Assembly: GCA_019321725.1 (NCBI GenBank)
Contig: CM033123.1
Coordinates: 4,348,960 to 4,412,959 of the forward strand
From: Paulownia fortunei
Taxonomy: Eukaryota > Streptophyta > Magnoliopsida > Lamiales > Paulowniaceae
Length of the DNA: 64,000 nt
Direction: 5' to 3'
Part shown: piece after piece, positions 10,272 through 21,970 of the stretch
Layout: every line of letters begins with the position of its first letter
Position numbering within the stretch: the first letter of the stretch is position 1
Notes under the pieces: generated by a model
What the model saw: the letters and a program-made list of their open reading frames with translations, nothing else
Databases searched by the model: none
What the model was told of the DNA's origin: nothing
Program-made: the position numbers and the translations under genes

Positions 10272-11601
10272 TCATCCAGAGATAGCCCTAAAGTTTCAGG
10301 GTATAAGCTAAAATTCATCTGCATTTTGCATGTTTGACTCCTTAATTATAAGCTAAAATTCCATAAGTAGATCGATTGGATTTATGCTGCATCTAATATA
10401 TATGTATTGAGTACATGAATGTTGTAACAAATATTTAATTAAATATTTGTAGCACATTTGTCGTCCATGGCATAAGGGTTATGATGACTTGACGTGATTC
10501 TGATATTTTTTTTTTATTTTTTTGTAAATTATTTTATATTTTAAAAATTAAGTATGCAAACTATTTTCTGTTTTACTTATTTGTTGAATATAAATATACT
10601 TTTTAATTTTTAAATGTGAAATTTCATTAACATCTAAACACTTATTTATATAATAATGGACTTAAGCTATTTTTCCTTCAATTTCAGAAAATTCCTAATT
10701 TTTTGTCCACATTAGAAATATCTGGCCATATTAGATTATTTCAGCAAGATTTATGCTAAAATTGTCAAAAAATTTTCAGATAATGTCCTTAAATGCCATA
10801 CCTCCCAAATAAAGAAAGAAAACTGAAAGTATGACAACATATAGGACAAAAAATATAAATTTTTTAAATAAGATTTAACTACTAAATAAAATAAACCAAA
10901 CAGCATGCTCTAAATTTGTTGTGTTTCAAATTACTTGTGTATTACAGAAATAAATCAAATTCTGCGTTACCATCATATTATCAAATTGAATAAATGAAAA
11001 AATACAAAATAAAAAAACACAGTGATTTTATTTAAAAATGACAAATCAAATCAACAATGATATGTTGAAGAATGGAATTTCAATATTGAAATGCTCATTA
11101 AGATTTTTCACTTTCAATGGCGGCATAATTTGCATTATATGATTATAAGAATTTTTGAGTGTCGGTGTCCAAATGATTTTTAGCTTTGGTTTGTACATTT
11201 ATTAACATTTGAATAAAAAGTAGATTTGGAATCAAAAAATGAATTGGAGGCGATATTTTTTTTTAAAATAATAAATAAAAAATATTTTTAATTTTTTAAG
11301 AGGCATAAATTTTTAAAATTTAATAATTTTATATATAAAATTTATAATAATTTAAATTTTTTGTGAAATTTTTCTAATTCCGTTTCTGGTAGCTCCATCA
11401 TTATAGAGTGCCCGCTAAATACAACTCTCGAGATTGGAGAGGTTCTTTTGACTCCCATTTCTTCTTTTGATGCCTTACAATCATAGTTAATAATTAATCA
11501 AGCACATCTCTATATGCAAGTTGTGCTTTTTGTAAGTGTATCTCCAAAGTACCGATGAGTATAATTATTTCTAATATTTTATTTTAACTTCATATTTAAT
11601 T

Positions 11602-11722
11602 TTATATTTTGTATATATAGATACACCACACGTATATTTAAAGGAATTATCAATTTCATAATTTATCTTATATTCTATGTATATAAATGCATTATACTAT
11701 GTCTATTTAAAGGAATTATCAA
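11602..11722. repeat. Short tandem duplication (~52 bp unit)
   Basis: Two copies end with the same stretch TATTTAAAGGAATTATCAA (about 11635-11652 and 11704-11721), with similar AT-rich sequence before each. No function can be inferred. Confidence 0.5.
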
Positions 11723-11968
11723 AGTTGATGAAAGTAGAGAAAATATACTTAACTTATATTTATAATATAAAATATAAAAGTTTAAACATCAACTTAAAAT
11801 AAAAAATTTAAATTGTTGTGTCGCATTCACAGGACCGTTAAAAGACTCAAATTCTTAGCCACCACAAACAAAATTATCACTGAGCTTAAAATTTTGTTCA
11901 CAGATTTCACCAATACTTTCTGCAATCACATTATCTAGTACTCAACCCAAACCCAACATCTGTAATCC

Positions 11969-12035
11969 TTAAAGACCATTACCATCTTCCATCCTCAGAT
12001 TTTCATAACTGGATGGCCGGTGGATGTGCTTGTTT

Positions 12036-12066
<31 letters not shown>

Positions 12067-12427
12067 GGGGTTGGTCCCACCAGTGTACATGGCGTGGAGG
12101 ACGCGGTGGCCGTGTTGGCCTTCCAACACCATGACGGGAGCCTGGTGGCGGTGGCGGTGGTTTCTTCTTTGTCCAAGGAAAACATTCTGGCGACCATGGT
12201 TTCTTGTGGCAGCCGAGTCGGTGGAGCGGCGGGGTTTGGGCCCAAGACTTCCATGCCCAGAGCTCGCTATGCTTCATTTCTTCTGGCTGAAGGATAAGTC
12301 TTTTCTCAGATTGATTTTCATGGATTTTCTGAGAGTAAGCAAGGCATGATGAGATGATTATTGCCATCTCGCCAAGCAGCAGTATCACTAAAAATGTACT
12401 TATGGTGGGAGTTTTGAGCCAACCCAT
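11969..12427 (-). CDS. Secreted Pro-rich peptide precursor with C-x8-C loop (type 1 relative)
   Basis: A 152-residue protein. Residues 1-30 are a signal peptide (MGWLKTPT then FLVILLLGEMAIIISSCLA). A spacer with HENQSEKR follows. Cys73 and Cys82 enclose HKKPWSPE, then FPWTKKKPPPPPP. Residues 101-125 are basic and proline-rich and contain WWDQPPPPP. A microsatellite encodes PPPPPSLSLSLS (121-131), and the C-terminal part has PSSYEN. The gene at 14046 shares the MGW.KTPT start, the LLLGEM leader, .ENxSEK, CH.KPW...CFP and PSSYEN, so these are paralogues and this reading is real. Two conserved cysteines in an otherwise Cys-poor mature protein suggest a disulfide-closed loop (inference). I see no clear TATA box where its paralogue has one. 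Confidence 0.78.
12035..12070. repeat. Compound microsatellite (GA)n(G)n inside a coding region
   Basis: About 21 bp of GA repeat is followed by a run of about 15 G. On the coding (minus) strand it is read as PPPPP then SLSLSLS in the gene at 11969-12427. Length changes of non-multiples of three would shift the C-terminal reading frame. Confidence 0.9.
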
Positions 12428-12499
12428 TGCTCTACGATTTGATCTCTGTGTAGAGTGAAAAACTGTTCCTGTGTATGGTAGTAAACTGATTTGTTCCTG

Positions 12500-14030
12500 G
12501 GGAAAAGAAATTAATGTACTTTTGCTATTCCTGGATGATTAATTGCAGAAAATGATTTTGTTAAAGGCACCTATCTTGGTATTCTAAAATTAACGAATCA
12601 TGAGCGAAAATATAAAATGTAATACTAAATTAAATAGAGGTGGTACTGTTCTGAATTTTTTATGAGAAAAAAAGAAAAAAGTATTAAGAATAAAGTATAA
12701 AGCATTATACTTTAAAAGTGAGAAAGATATTTGCTAAAATTTAAAGTTCAAAGATGGCATTAATTTTTTTTTAGCCAAGTAACAATTTTGTTCTTGTCAC
12801 AGGATCTTGCTTAGTTAGACTAGCTATAACATTAAATCTCACAGGGTATAGTTTTGAAGTAATTCATTTTTTCCTATTAAATAAAAGGAAACAATTCTTA
12901 GCACTAATCCGCTTTCCCCAAACCAAGAAATTACAAATTAAGTACTTAAATTCAATAGTTGAATAATTTAAATTATTTTTGCTACAGAAAGGCTCAATAT
13001 TTACATCTCCTATATTTCTTTAATGTTATTTATACATGTATTTCCAAGACCAATAGAGGGGAAAGTTTGTTATTTATACATGTATTTTATATCAATCTTT
13101 ATTGTATATCCGATTCAAAAAGTGAAAAATCTGCAATTTTTTTTTTCTTTGAATAGAAATCTATTAGAAATAAACCTTAGACTAAATTGGTAGGGCTAAT
13201 TTTGTAAACGTAAATCTTAGGCTCACTCAGTGGTGCTAATTTTGTTATCCATAGATCATATAGTTCGAAAAATACGGTGCCTGAAATAAAATATGAATGT
13301 CAATATATACAGAGGTTAAAATCTTAAAGTGTTAAGAGTGCCTAAAAACCTCCTGTTACTTTTTGCTCGGTCAACTTGAAATATTATGAGCTTTTTCAAC
13401 ATTAGCTTTTTTCTTCTTAAAGTTTATTTTCAGTATGAAAGTTAATACGAGTTTCAATAATTCAAGCTAGCTCTAGCTTTACATTTTGTCTTTTTTGTTA
13501 TAATTTGTTATAAATTTAAATTCAAGCTAGGTCAAGCTTTAGATTTTGCCTTCATTTTTATTAAAATTTTCTGAAAACTTATACAGTGACTTCAATTTAT
13601 TAAAGAATGCTAATTAGCTCCATGGCATACAACTCTTTCAATGTCCTGACTTGAATTTTAAGTATTAACTATAGGTATTTTAATTTTACAAGTAATTTTT
13701 TTTTTCCTTTTGTATTTTCTATACATATTTATTGCCATTTATTTTGAACATGCAACTTTGTTTGAGTTTAATTTCAAGACGATCTCGCCTTGGTTAGTCT
13801 GAGGGGCCTGACTTTGTATTCAAGACTGTACCATTGACCTTAAACTGAATTTTAATTGAAAATTAGGTGTCAAAATTTGTGATCTTTGAGTCAATATGAA
13901 CTAGATAAAGTTGGCAATTCTCCAATTATATTAGAGAAAATGATGTACATTTAATTGTAAATATTGATTGGCTAACAAGAGGCTAAAACCATTTTGTGCA
14001 ATCACATTAATTAATTACTACACGCAACCA
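12500..14030. other. Intergenic DNA, no gene seen
   Basis: AT-rich, no coding signal. The right end (13900-14040) is the probable 3' flank of the minus-strand gene at 14046. Confidence 0.45.
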
Positions 14031-14045
14031 CCCACGTCTAATGCT

Positions 14046-14483
14046 TTAGACAACATGCATAAACATATTGTAGTTTTCATAACTTGATGGCTGGTGAGGA
14101 TGTGGAGGTCTTAGTTGACGGGGTGGCCGCTCCCACGGCCGTGCAAGACGACGGGGCGGACGTGCTGGCCGTTCAATGGCATGATCGCGGCCTGGTGGCG
14201 GCTTCATCTTTCTCCTAGGAAAACATCCCGTGAACCATGGCTTACCGTGGCAGCCCCATCGGCCCGGAGGGCGTGGAGGGATGTGGGTTGCCCCCCAGGA
14301 TTTTGCTCTCTCCGAAGCCGAAAGGCTGCCAATATCGTCTTCTGGATGTAGTCCTTTTTCAGATCGATTTTCATCTACTTTTTGGGAGTCGGCAAGACAT
14401 GGTGAGATGAGGAAAACCATCTCCCCAAGCAGTAGTAACATAACCAAAAACACTCGCATGGTTGGAGTTTTGTCCCAACCCAT
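14046..14483 (-). CDS. Secreted basic Pro-rich peptide precursor with C-x8-C loop (type 1 relative)
   Basis: A 145-residue protein, paralogue of the gene at 11969. The start at 14483 (MGWDKTPT) is preferred over an ATG 24 bp upstream because that one lies only 11 bp from the TATA box at 14518 and would be outside the transcript, and because MGW.KTPT is shared with the paralogue. Residues 1-31 are a signal peptide. A spacer with DENRSEKG and an acidic PEDD follows. Cys78 and Cys87 enclose HGKPWFTG, followed by FPRRKMKPPP. Residues 98-131 are Arg/Pro-rich (RPARPPRRLARPWERPPRQL). PSSYEN lies near the C-terminus. No named family fits; a secreted, possibly processed, peptide precursor is the likely role. 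Confidence 0.78.
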   Translation of the reverse strand: MGWDKTPTMRVFLVMLLLLGEMVFLISPCLADSQKVDENRSEKGLHPEDDIGSLSASERAKSWGATHIPPRPPGRWGCHGKPWFTGCFPRRKMKPPPGRDHAIERPARPPRRLARPWERPPRQLRPPHPHQPSSYENYNMFMHVV

Positions 14484-14517
14484 TCTTGTGTACAATGGTT
14501 GGAACAAAATGTTGCCT

Positions 14518-14524
14518 TTTTATA
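14518..14524 (-). promoter_or_regulatory. TATA box of the gene at 14046-14483
   Basis: TATAAAA on the minus strand (context CTATAAAAAGG), 35 bp before the chosen ATG. It decides the start codon, as the longer reading would begin 11 bp from it. Confidence 0.65.
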
Positions 14525-14689
14525 GTTGTACGCTGATGTTTTTCCTAGGAATATGTAATCAATGTTGTTCACATTGAGGTTGGATGATTAACTTGAAAGA
14601 AGTCATGTTGGTAACATTGTATTATCAGAAGGATGATAATATTAATAAATGGAAGTCAGTCAAATCTGCGAGCCCAGTGTCGGTATATT

Positions 14690-15040
14690 TAGATGCGTTC
14701 TGTGTGGACGGGCAGACATATATTGTGTGGAATGTGGAAGGTTTTATTGGATACGTACGATGTTGTTGTATCAATGACTTGATTTATATTGTTTGTGTAT
14801 GATTAAGAGTGAATTGTGTGGATAGTTTTTGGTTCAATTTGTAGAGTCATGTTTTGGCAAAATTACCATTTAAGTCTCATAGGTTAGTCCGATTTGGCCA
14901 ACACCATGATTTGGGTATTGAGATTTGTTATTATATTAACAATTCGTTGTGGTCTCTCTAAAATGTCTAGAAGAACTTGAAGCCATTGAATACCAATTTC
15001 ACACACAATCCCCAAGATAATTTGATAACTAGGTTATGTT
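14690..15040 (+). repeat. Dispersed direct repeat, copy 1
   Basis: Matches 17395-17685 in the same orientation, including GATGTTGTATCAATGACTTG-like sequence, GGCAAAAT(T/G)ACCATTT, TTAGTCC(G/T)ATTTGG and AAGATAATTTGATAA. Probably a piece of a transposable element; no coding content was recognised. Confidence 0.6.
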
Positions 15041-15718
15041 CATCATGTGAGGAATGTATTTATACAAGTGGGAAAGATGTAAAATTGACCCGTATATTGG
15101 CCTAGGGTTTAGATTTTTTATTTAATGCCTGTTTATATTGGGACATTAGGTTTTAAAAATTAATAATTTTAATTTAATTTTCGTCGAAAATTGCAATTGT
15201 GTCCGTATAATTGCTGACATGGACACCAAAATGACTATAAATTACTTACCTAGATTGGAATTTGGGAATATTTATATTTGGAAGAAAAATTGGATGATGT
15301 AACCATTTATATGGACAAAAAAGGGAAACAAATGGGGATTCCCTCCCTCCATCCATGTGACAAAAAATAAAAAAATAAAAAAAGGGAAAATCCTCCCCTC
15401 TCTACACCCGTCACCATGTGAAATGTAGTAAGCTAATTTAGAAATAAAAGAAATGACTGTACAAATCAATTAAAACATAAATTAGGAAATATTATTTTGC
15501 TAAGCCTTTATTTTTCTTGAGAATCATTTTCCTAACTTTGGAGCACAGCCCAAGTTCATTAGACTATTTAAAATGTTGGTAGTCATAAGCTGGCATGTAA
15601 CCATGAATGCAATTTTCCTTATGCGCTGAAGTTAATTATATACTAATAATTTCATAAGGTAAATTACATTAATTCAATGGTGCATGGTAAGATTTTAAGG
15701 GAGGTCAGGAGTATATGG

Positions 15719-15725
15719 CATAAAA
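15719..15725 (+). promoter_or_regulatory. Damaged TATA box of the pseudogene at 15793
   Basis: Reads CATAAAA where the parental promoter (9776-9782) has TATAAAA, in otherwise closely aligned sequence. Confidence 0.5.
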
Positions 15726-15792
15726 TTTGCATCACTCTCATGTCCAATTCCACCATCAAAACCCAAACAACATTGGTTAAAAACTTCAAAAA

Positions 15793-16209
15793 ATGGGTAC
15801 ACTTTTTATGATAGTTTTTCTCCTTGGAGCAATGGCTTACACCACCCAATCTTAGGCAAACTCTTTAATTGTTCCTGATGAAAATCAATTTCATGAGCAC
15901 AAGCTTGGCTCGGCGCTACCGCCTCACGGCCGGCGGTTCCCAAAGCCAAAGTGGCCGTTGCCCTGGAGAAGATCGCCACCACCTCCATCACCGGTGCACG
16001 ATCACGACTCTGCGCCTCCACCACGCCAATTCTGGTTCCCAAAGCCAAAGTCGCCGTGGCCCTGGACAAGAAGATCACCACCACCTCCTCCGTCACCAGT
16101 GCACCACCACGGCTCTGCCCCTCCACCACGCCACTCCTTGTTGCCAAAACCAAAGTCGCCGTGGCCCTGGAGAAGAAGATCACCACCACCACCGTCACTT
16201 GCTTACTAG
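15793..16209 (+). pseudogene. Broken inverted copy of the Trp/Arg/Pro-rich precursor gene
   Basis: The frame aligns codon for codon with the intact gene at 9298-9714 over 139 codons, starting MGTLFMIVFLLGAMAY. Codon 21 is TAG (15853-15855) where the intact copy has CAG (Gln21), so translation stops within the signal peptide. The rest of the frame stays open to the SLAY terminus and keeps the three FPKPK..PWPW repeats, which implies recent inactivation. The TATA box is also changed. Initiation downstream of the stop would give a product lacking a signal peptide, so I call this a pseudogene unless read-through or an assembly error applies. Confidence 0.85.
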
Positions 16210-16569
16210 CTAGTTGACAAGATGGAGATAAATAAGAATGGCTACCAAACATGTTGTGCGAATATAATGTAGTCTGAAATCTGAATTACTAATAAATCGA
16301 TTATCTTTCTTTTAATACCCTCATGCATTTCTGTGATAACTCTTTCGATTAATCCTACAAATGTTCTAGTTCATTGCTTAACGTAAATTTGTAGAGGAAA
16401 TTAACAAGGACGGTCAGGGCACGGAGCCAGGGACTGGGCCTCGGAGAAATCGTGTAGTTATTTGAACTACTGAAAAAACAAATATTTAAGTTGCAAATAG
16501 AAGCAATTTTTCGACCCTGAGGCCAGGAACCAGCAATTAATTACTGTAAAAATTAGAAAAATTAATGTC

Positions 16570-18540
16570 GTGCACAAAAAGAATTATGATGTTCTGATGA
16601 AGGAAGTTAAACACTATTGGTATAAATAAATTCAAGAAAATTTATCAAAATTCGAACCTATAATTTTGATTGAATTATTGATGTTCACATTTGTGGAGGC
16701 TCATTTTTGACCAAAACTCAATCACAATGAATTTTGTTTCACAATTCAAATGCCTCAATTTTGGAGTTGAAGCTTGACCAAAATAATCACTTTATACTTT
16801 CAAATTTAGTCCCTTTAATGCATGAAAATTATATTGTTTTTTTGCATGTTTTGTATATTTCTCTTGCATGCGTTGGTTAAAAATAAACAGGGATAGGGAG
16901 TTATGTATATAGAGAGGATGGTTCCTTACATTTGAATCCAATATCCAACCACTCCCTCCAATATATACATAAATATAAATATGGGATGTTCAAATCTAAT
17001 GGACAACCCACAATTCTAACACTTGATATAACTAGTGATTGTCCATTATTCCAGTGACTTATAGCTTGCAATCTTCATTAAGTAACAACTACTAAAATTA
17101 GTGATCTTAATCAATTATATCATCAGCTGTTTGCAGTTAACGCATCAATTATTCCAACAATACATTCGTGAGAGGTCACTATGACTCTTAATCAAAAAAA
17201 CAATATTTTTTTTTTAGTTAACTAAATTTGAATAGGTTTTTGCTAATTAGTTCAATTGAAACATGTGAAAAAAGTAATCATTTGACTTTGATTCAAACTT
17301 CAGGGCTAATGTCAATAACAGAAGGGAATTCTATGCATTGTGAATAAAGAGGCCAATATATTAGGTAGTGGGTGTGAGACAATATATGGTTTAATATTAC
17401 ATTTATCGAATATGGATGGTTTTATTTGATACATAGGATGATGTTGTATCAATGACTTGGAGTGACTTGTGTGGATTGTTTTTGGTCCAATTTGTATAGT
17501 CATATTTTGGCAAAATGACCATTTTAGTCCTATAAGTTAGTCCTATTTGGGCATACACCATTATTTGGGCACCGAGATTTGTTGTTACATAAACAATTGA
17601 TTACGGTTTCTCTAAAATGTGTAGAACTTGAAGCCATGGAGTTCAAAAGTCACACACGATTGCTAAGATAATTTGATAATTAAAACCAGAAATTCCAGTG
17701 AAACTTTCATCCACCAGGGCAAGTGGAAACGAGTCACCTAATTAAATTTTGAAACTTATGAGACTAAATTTGTTAACATTGAACCGGATGGGGAGATCAG
17801 AATTAGGGCTAAGTTATGGGACTAAAATGGAAATTTTGCCTTCATGTATTTATTGAGCTAGCTAGTCGTATGGTATTTATTTATTTATTTTAGGGAAGCG
17901 ATAGTTACATAATCACCTCAAGATATTAATTAATAAGTTTAATATTTATCAATGATCAATAACTTACAATGAATATTATAAGGAATAAAAATATTTATCC
18001 ACACACCGTGTGTGGAACATTCTATCAAAGTTTTCTCATGTGCTGTACGATTTTGCAGGGTAAAACCGTCAAATCATTTAAATTTATGATACTTTGTTGC
18101 TCAAATTTTTTCACATTTTCTCATTTCAAGCATATAAGGACTATACTAAATATGAATAAAATTAAATAAAATTTCAAAGCTCAATAATGAAAATTAAAAC
18201 TGCAAAAAATGGCCCCAACCTAAGGAAACAACAATGTGCGATTTTGATGATAATTGGGTTGATCTTACCACGTAATTTATTTATTTTTTGTTAACCACAA
18301 ACGTTGAATTGGACCAAAAAGAATAAAAATACATTTTTATATCTATCTTTTCTCCCTAAAAATTGAAATTAATGATCATGTGCGATCCCCAAACATGGTT
18401 CCATTGATTGTTTAACAACAGGAGAAATTTGGAACGAAAATGTGCATGATATTTTCAAACATAGGATTATTTCTAAAATCTCATAAAGCGCAAAACTTTA
18501 ATTACAGAACCCCTGAATAAAAATGCAATTTTTCTTGTAT
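16570..18540. other. Intergenic DNA, no gene seen
   Basis: Contains the second copy of a dispersed repeat (17395-17685). No frame with coding character was found. Confidence 0.5.
17395..17685 (+). repeat. Dispersed direct repeat, copy 2
   Basis: Partner of 14690-15040. The similarity ends near AAGATAATTTGATAA in both copies. Confidence 0.6.
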
Positions 18541-19064
18541 TATAGGTAAGAAATAACAAATTAAGGAGACAATTCGATGGCTTCTTATTACTAGGAAGGA
18601 TACTGAATCTCAACAAATAAGAAAAAAAAAAAGATTTTTTTTTTTAATGATACAACATTTTTAAGGGTACAAAACATCTTCTTGGAAGACATTTCGAAAA
18701 TCAATGAGGTACTTTTTGTTTAAATCCTCCAGGACTTTAATCTTCGATAAGAACTAATTGACATTATTCCAAAATTTTCTTATTTTAAAAATACTAGTAA
18801 ATTCTATCAAATGACAAATAATTAAGTACATTTAATGCTGAAATATTTAAATCGACAACTAATCTCATATGAGATACCAATGCACGCATTCATTTATGTC
18901 GAGAAATATTCAATTTGTATTCAGCATGTGTGTATGGCTAGATGCATGCAGGCTTCATATCTTTGGTAAGTGAATGATTTTGAATTCCTTATACTCTAAA
19001 GTAGTTAAGCAAAGTCCATTATATTATCGTGACATTTGTTCCTAAGGGAGGGGTCTCATTTTCC

Positions 19065-19072
19065 TATATAAA
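19065..19072 (+). promoter_or_regulatory. TATA box of the pseudogene at 19132
   Basis: TATATAAA in a promoter nearly identical to that at 23564, including GACATTTGTTCCTAAGGGAG just upstream and CCTACACCTCTCTCCAAG downstream. Confidence 0.6.
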
Positions 19073-19131
19073 AACCTACACCTCTCTCCAAGATTTTCAC
19101 TATCACACAATTAATCAAGTATCCCAAAATC

Positions 19132-19934
19132 ATGTCTAGCACATATTTGTTAGTACTTCTGCTTGCTGCATCAATTCTTGCCATCCCATCTATTGCCAAT
19201 GACAATCTTGGCTTGGGGAAGAGTTGCACAAGCACAAGCCATCTCATCCACCTACAGATGCACCTGCACCATCACCAAAGCATAAATGGAAACCACATCC
19301 GCCACTTTCACAAATATTGGGCGACGATAGCAAATTAGAGGAGGAACTTAACCGGAAGCCTAAGCACAGTGTGATGACCTAGTCGTTATCATATCTATCG
19401 TCGACAGTACTGGTTAAAAGAGTTGAAATGTATATGGTGGGAAAAACTCCAAATCAAGAGGTGTTGGAAATTTGAGCAAATCCTTCAGAGTTCAAGTATG
19501 CCTATCCAGTTGAGTTTGGAAACCTTGTTGCTGGTTTTGAACATGACATTGAAAAAGGGATTTAGTCATCTATATACAAAATGGTCGGGGTTTGGAATCA
19601 ATCTCCTAATGAGTCAAGACAGGGTGAAAACCAATTACTGCTCAATTGGATTAGGTTGGTCTCGAGAAGTCAGGGCGTTGCACAGGCACCGTGTGAAGGG
19701 CAAAAATGCCCGGTCGGTGACAACAAGCCATCTCATCCACCTTTACATGCACCAGCACCGTCACCAAAGCATAAGAAAAAGTCCCCTCCTCCAGTACCAT
19801 TGGCGGAAGCTTTTGACATGGTAGAGGAGGAAGAACTCAAGGTTAAACACAAGCACAAGCACTCTCATCCACCATCTGAAGCACCCAAAGTTGCGCCAAC
19901 GCCTTCTAGATTCAATTTCTACTCATTGTTATAG
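19132..19934 (+). pseudogene. Broken copy of the Lys/His/Pro-rich secreted protein gene (type 2)
   Basis: The first 29 codons match the intact gene at 23629 (MSSTYLLVLLLAASIL, signal peptide). Then a single-base deletion (GGGGAAGAG against GGGGCAAGAA) and a 6-bp deletion shift the frame, which would end at 19338 after 68 residues. The coding sequence is further split by a 353-bp insert at 19370-19722. After the insert the original frame resumes (SHPPLHAPAPSPKHK to SRFNFYSLL, ending 19934) and is well preserved, so decay is recent. Confidence 0.85.
19370..19722. mobile_element. Solo-LTR-like insertion in the pseudogene
   Basis: A 353-bp segment with no counterpart in the copy at 23629 begins TGTGATGACC and ends GGTGACA (TG...CA, as in LTRs). 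The right flank reads ACAAG and the left flank ACAG where the intact gene has ACAAG, consistent with a 5-bp target duplication with one base lost. No internal retroelement domain is present. The type of LTR element is unknown. Confidence 0.6.
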
Positions 19935-19999
19935 ATAAAAGAGTAGCTGCTGAATGAAAAAGTAACAAGTCAGCTTCTTATTTGTCATTGAGCTACTAC

Positions 20000-21970
20000 T
20001 ACCAAACTCTACTGTGACAAATGAATTTGCATCAAGAATTATATTAGTGTTGAATAATAGTATTTCAAATTTCGCCTTTTGCATTTTAATGGTTGACATA
20101 ATAAACCGTGATATCTTATTTGTAATTTCAAGGGTTGATTTGTTAGGTATGCACTAGAAGTAATTTGCACCAACCAATTAAGCATGTGAATTATATTCAC
20201 ATTATATTCCATAGCTAGGGCTTCAATTAATTTAGTTAAATTAGAAAAAATGAAAAGATCCTGAACATGGATGCCTACTAATGCTACTTAAAAAGAATAA
20301 AAACAACAAAGTACATATGGCCTCAAGTTTTACTTTAATACATACATAAAACATGAGATAAAAAATATTATCACCTAGAATTATGATATATAATGATTGA
20401 CAACCAACTTTAGGAATTGAAAAACACTCAATTGTGAAACTAAAGCTGCAAAGCCCCACCCCAAGACAAACATGCGTGCATGGCGCAATTATAAGATACA
20501 AATGAAAAAAATGTAAGAATCGTGGATTTAAATGTTTTTAGTGTTAGCAGCATAGCGTGCCTGAATCTGTCCCTTCGGGGGTCCCTTGTTATGCTATAAG
20601 TAGGTTTAAAGAGAGGTAAAAATTGATACGAATATCCAATTCAAGTGTTTATAGGTTGTATTATCATATTTACCTTCATAAAAAAAAAAATTAAAATACA
20701 CACATAGAGCAAAGAAATATTATTTTGACGATGATTGGGCCGATAGTAAACTCAAAATGCAAGCATCGAATGGGCCCAAAAGATTAACATAGTCCGCCCA
20801 ACCCGTACCTCTAATACCCCTAATTATAACCAAATTTGATGCTTTTACTCTTACATAAAATGTGGACAATATTAATATTTATTTTTCTATCGTTTGGAGT
20901 ACTATTTTTTTTATCATTGGAATACGAAAAAACTTTATGTAATATGTACAAGTAAATAGAAGTATGTAAAAGTAAAAAAATAAAGCTAAACATTGTATAC
21001 ATAGATGCGAGTGTAAATATTTAAAAATGACACATAACATAATGTATTTACATAGTATATATTATATATTTTGCATGGTGCAAAGTATAAGAGTTTATCA
21101 AACAAAATATTATATGCATAATGTATTATATGTTATATATAAATAATTCATATGTATACAAATAATTTATAGTATTATTGATTTATTTGACTTACTTAAT
21201 TTAGACGACCTTAATGATTTTACATGCAATCTGCATTATACACATTGAGACATAATAAAATGTTATTTGTAGAAAAGTTATATAACATGTATATGGATTT
21301 GCCTATTTATTTTTATTAATTTAAAAATAAATTTATGTGTATATTGGTCTTTAAGGAAAAATAACAAAGTTCTTCCTTTATGATGGCCTAAATAGATATT
21401 TGGTCATCTAATTGTTCTATTATATTTTTGCATACACTATCTTTGAAAAATTGGCATATTTAGTCATTTTTTGGTTGAAAAGTTCAATTTTAGGCGGTAA
21501 TTATTGACTTGGCACAATAGACCACCAAAATTTGCCAACATGTACTCCAATTTGAGAATTTATAAAATTTGGAGGTAAAATTGGCCATGTGGCATTCTCC
21601 ATGGATAAAATGAAAGGAAAATTTAATGCCACATACATTCTAATTAACAAATTAAAATAAAAAATAGATTATAAAATACAAAATTAATTCCAAAAAACAA
21701 CTCTATAGTTCATATACAAAAACCATTAATAAAAAATGAAAAAATAAAGATTAATAATGAGTAATTTTTAATTTGTTTTACTACACATAAAAATTGAAAA
21801 CAATCATCCATCATCAAATGATTTTTATTATTTATTTTGTTTTTATAAAATTTTAATAATATAAAATTCTAAACTACAATGTGCAAGATTTGTCAAACTT
21901 GTAACTATTTCTAAAATCTTGTAACCCACAAAATTAAATTTACAGACCCCCTAAATAAAAAAAGCAATTT
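20000..21970. other. Intergenic DNA between the two type-2 copies
   Basis: No gene seen. About 20080-20240 resembles 25870-26470 (shared CATGTGAATTATATTCA and CATAGCTAGGGCTTC). About 21360-21620 has phrases typical of transposon ends, without a recognisable boundary. Confidence 0.45.
20080..20240 (+). repeat. Direct repeat of the flank at 25865-26470
   Basis: Shares TTTTAATGGTTGACATAATAAA, ACCAATTAA.CATGTGAATTATATTCA and CATAGCTAGGGCTTC with the region at 25870-26470, which contains extra inserted sequence. This suggests an older duplication linking the type-2 genes with the neighbourhood of the gene at 25125. Confidence 0.6.

Larger units (their letters stand above)
10017..11960. other. Intergenic DNA between the inverted-repeat arm and the next gene
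   Basis: No coding signal was seen in 1.9 kb of AT-rich sequence. It contains the small inverted repeat at 10157-10271 and a short direct duplication near 11602-11722. Confidence 0.5.
15489..16568 (-). repeat. Right arm of the large inverted duplication
   Basis: Reverse-complement copy of 9062-10016, containing the broken gene at 15793-16209. The two arms flank the two Cys-loop genes and a spacer of about 5.5 kb. Confidence 0.85.
18541..19990 (+). repeat. Tandem segmental duplication, copy 1
   Basis: Matches 21975-24130: AATTAAGGAGACA then TGGCTTCTTATTA(C/T)TAGGAAGGA, through the promoter, coding region and 3' flank. Copy 1 has a retroelement-derived insert within the gene; copy 2 has a MULE-like insert upstream. 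Confidence 0.8.

Noticed and set aside
14484..14507. Upstream ATG giving an eight-residue longer reading of the 14046 gene
   Set aside because: It is only 11 bp from the TATA box, and the paralogue at 11969 starts at the inner MGW.KTPT.
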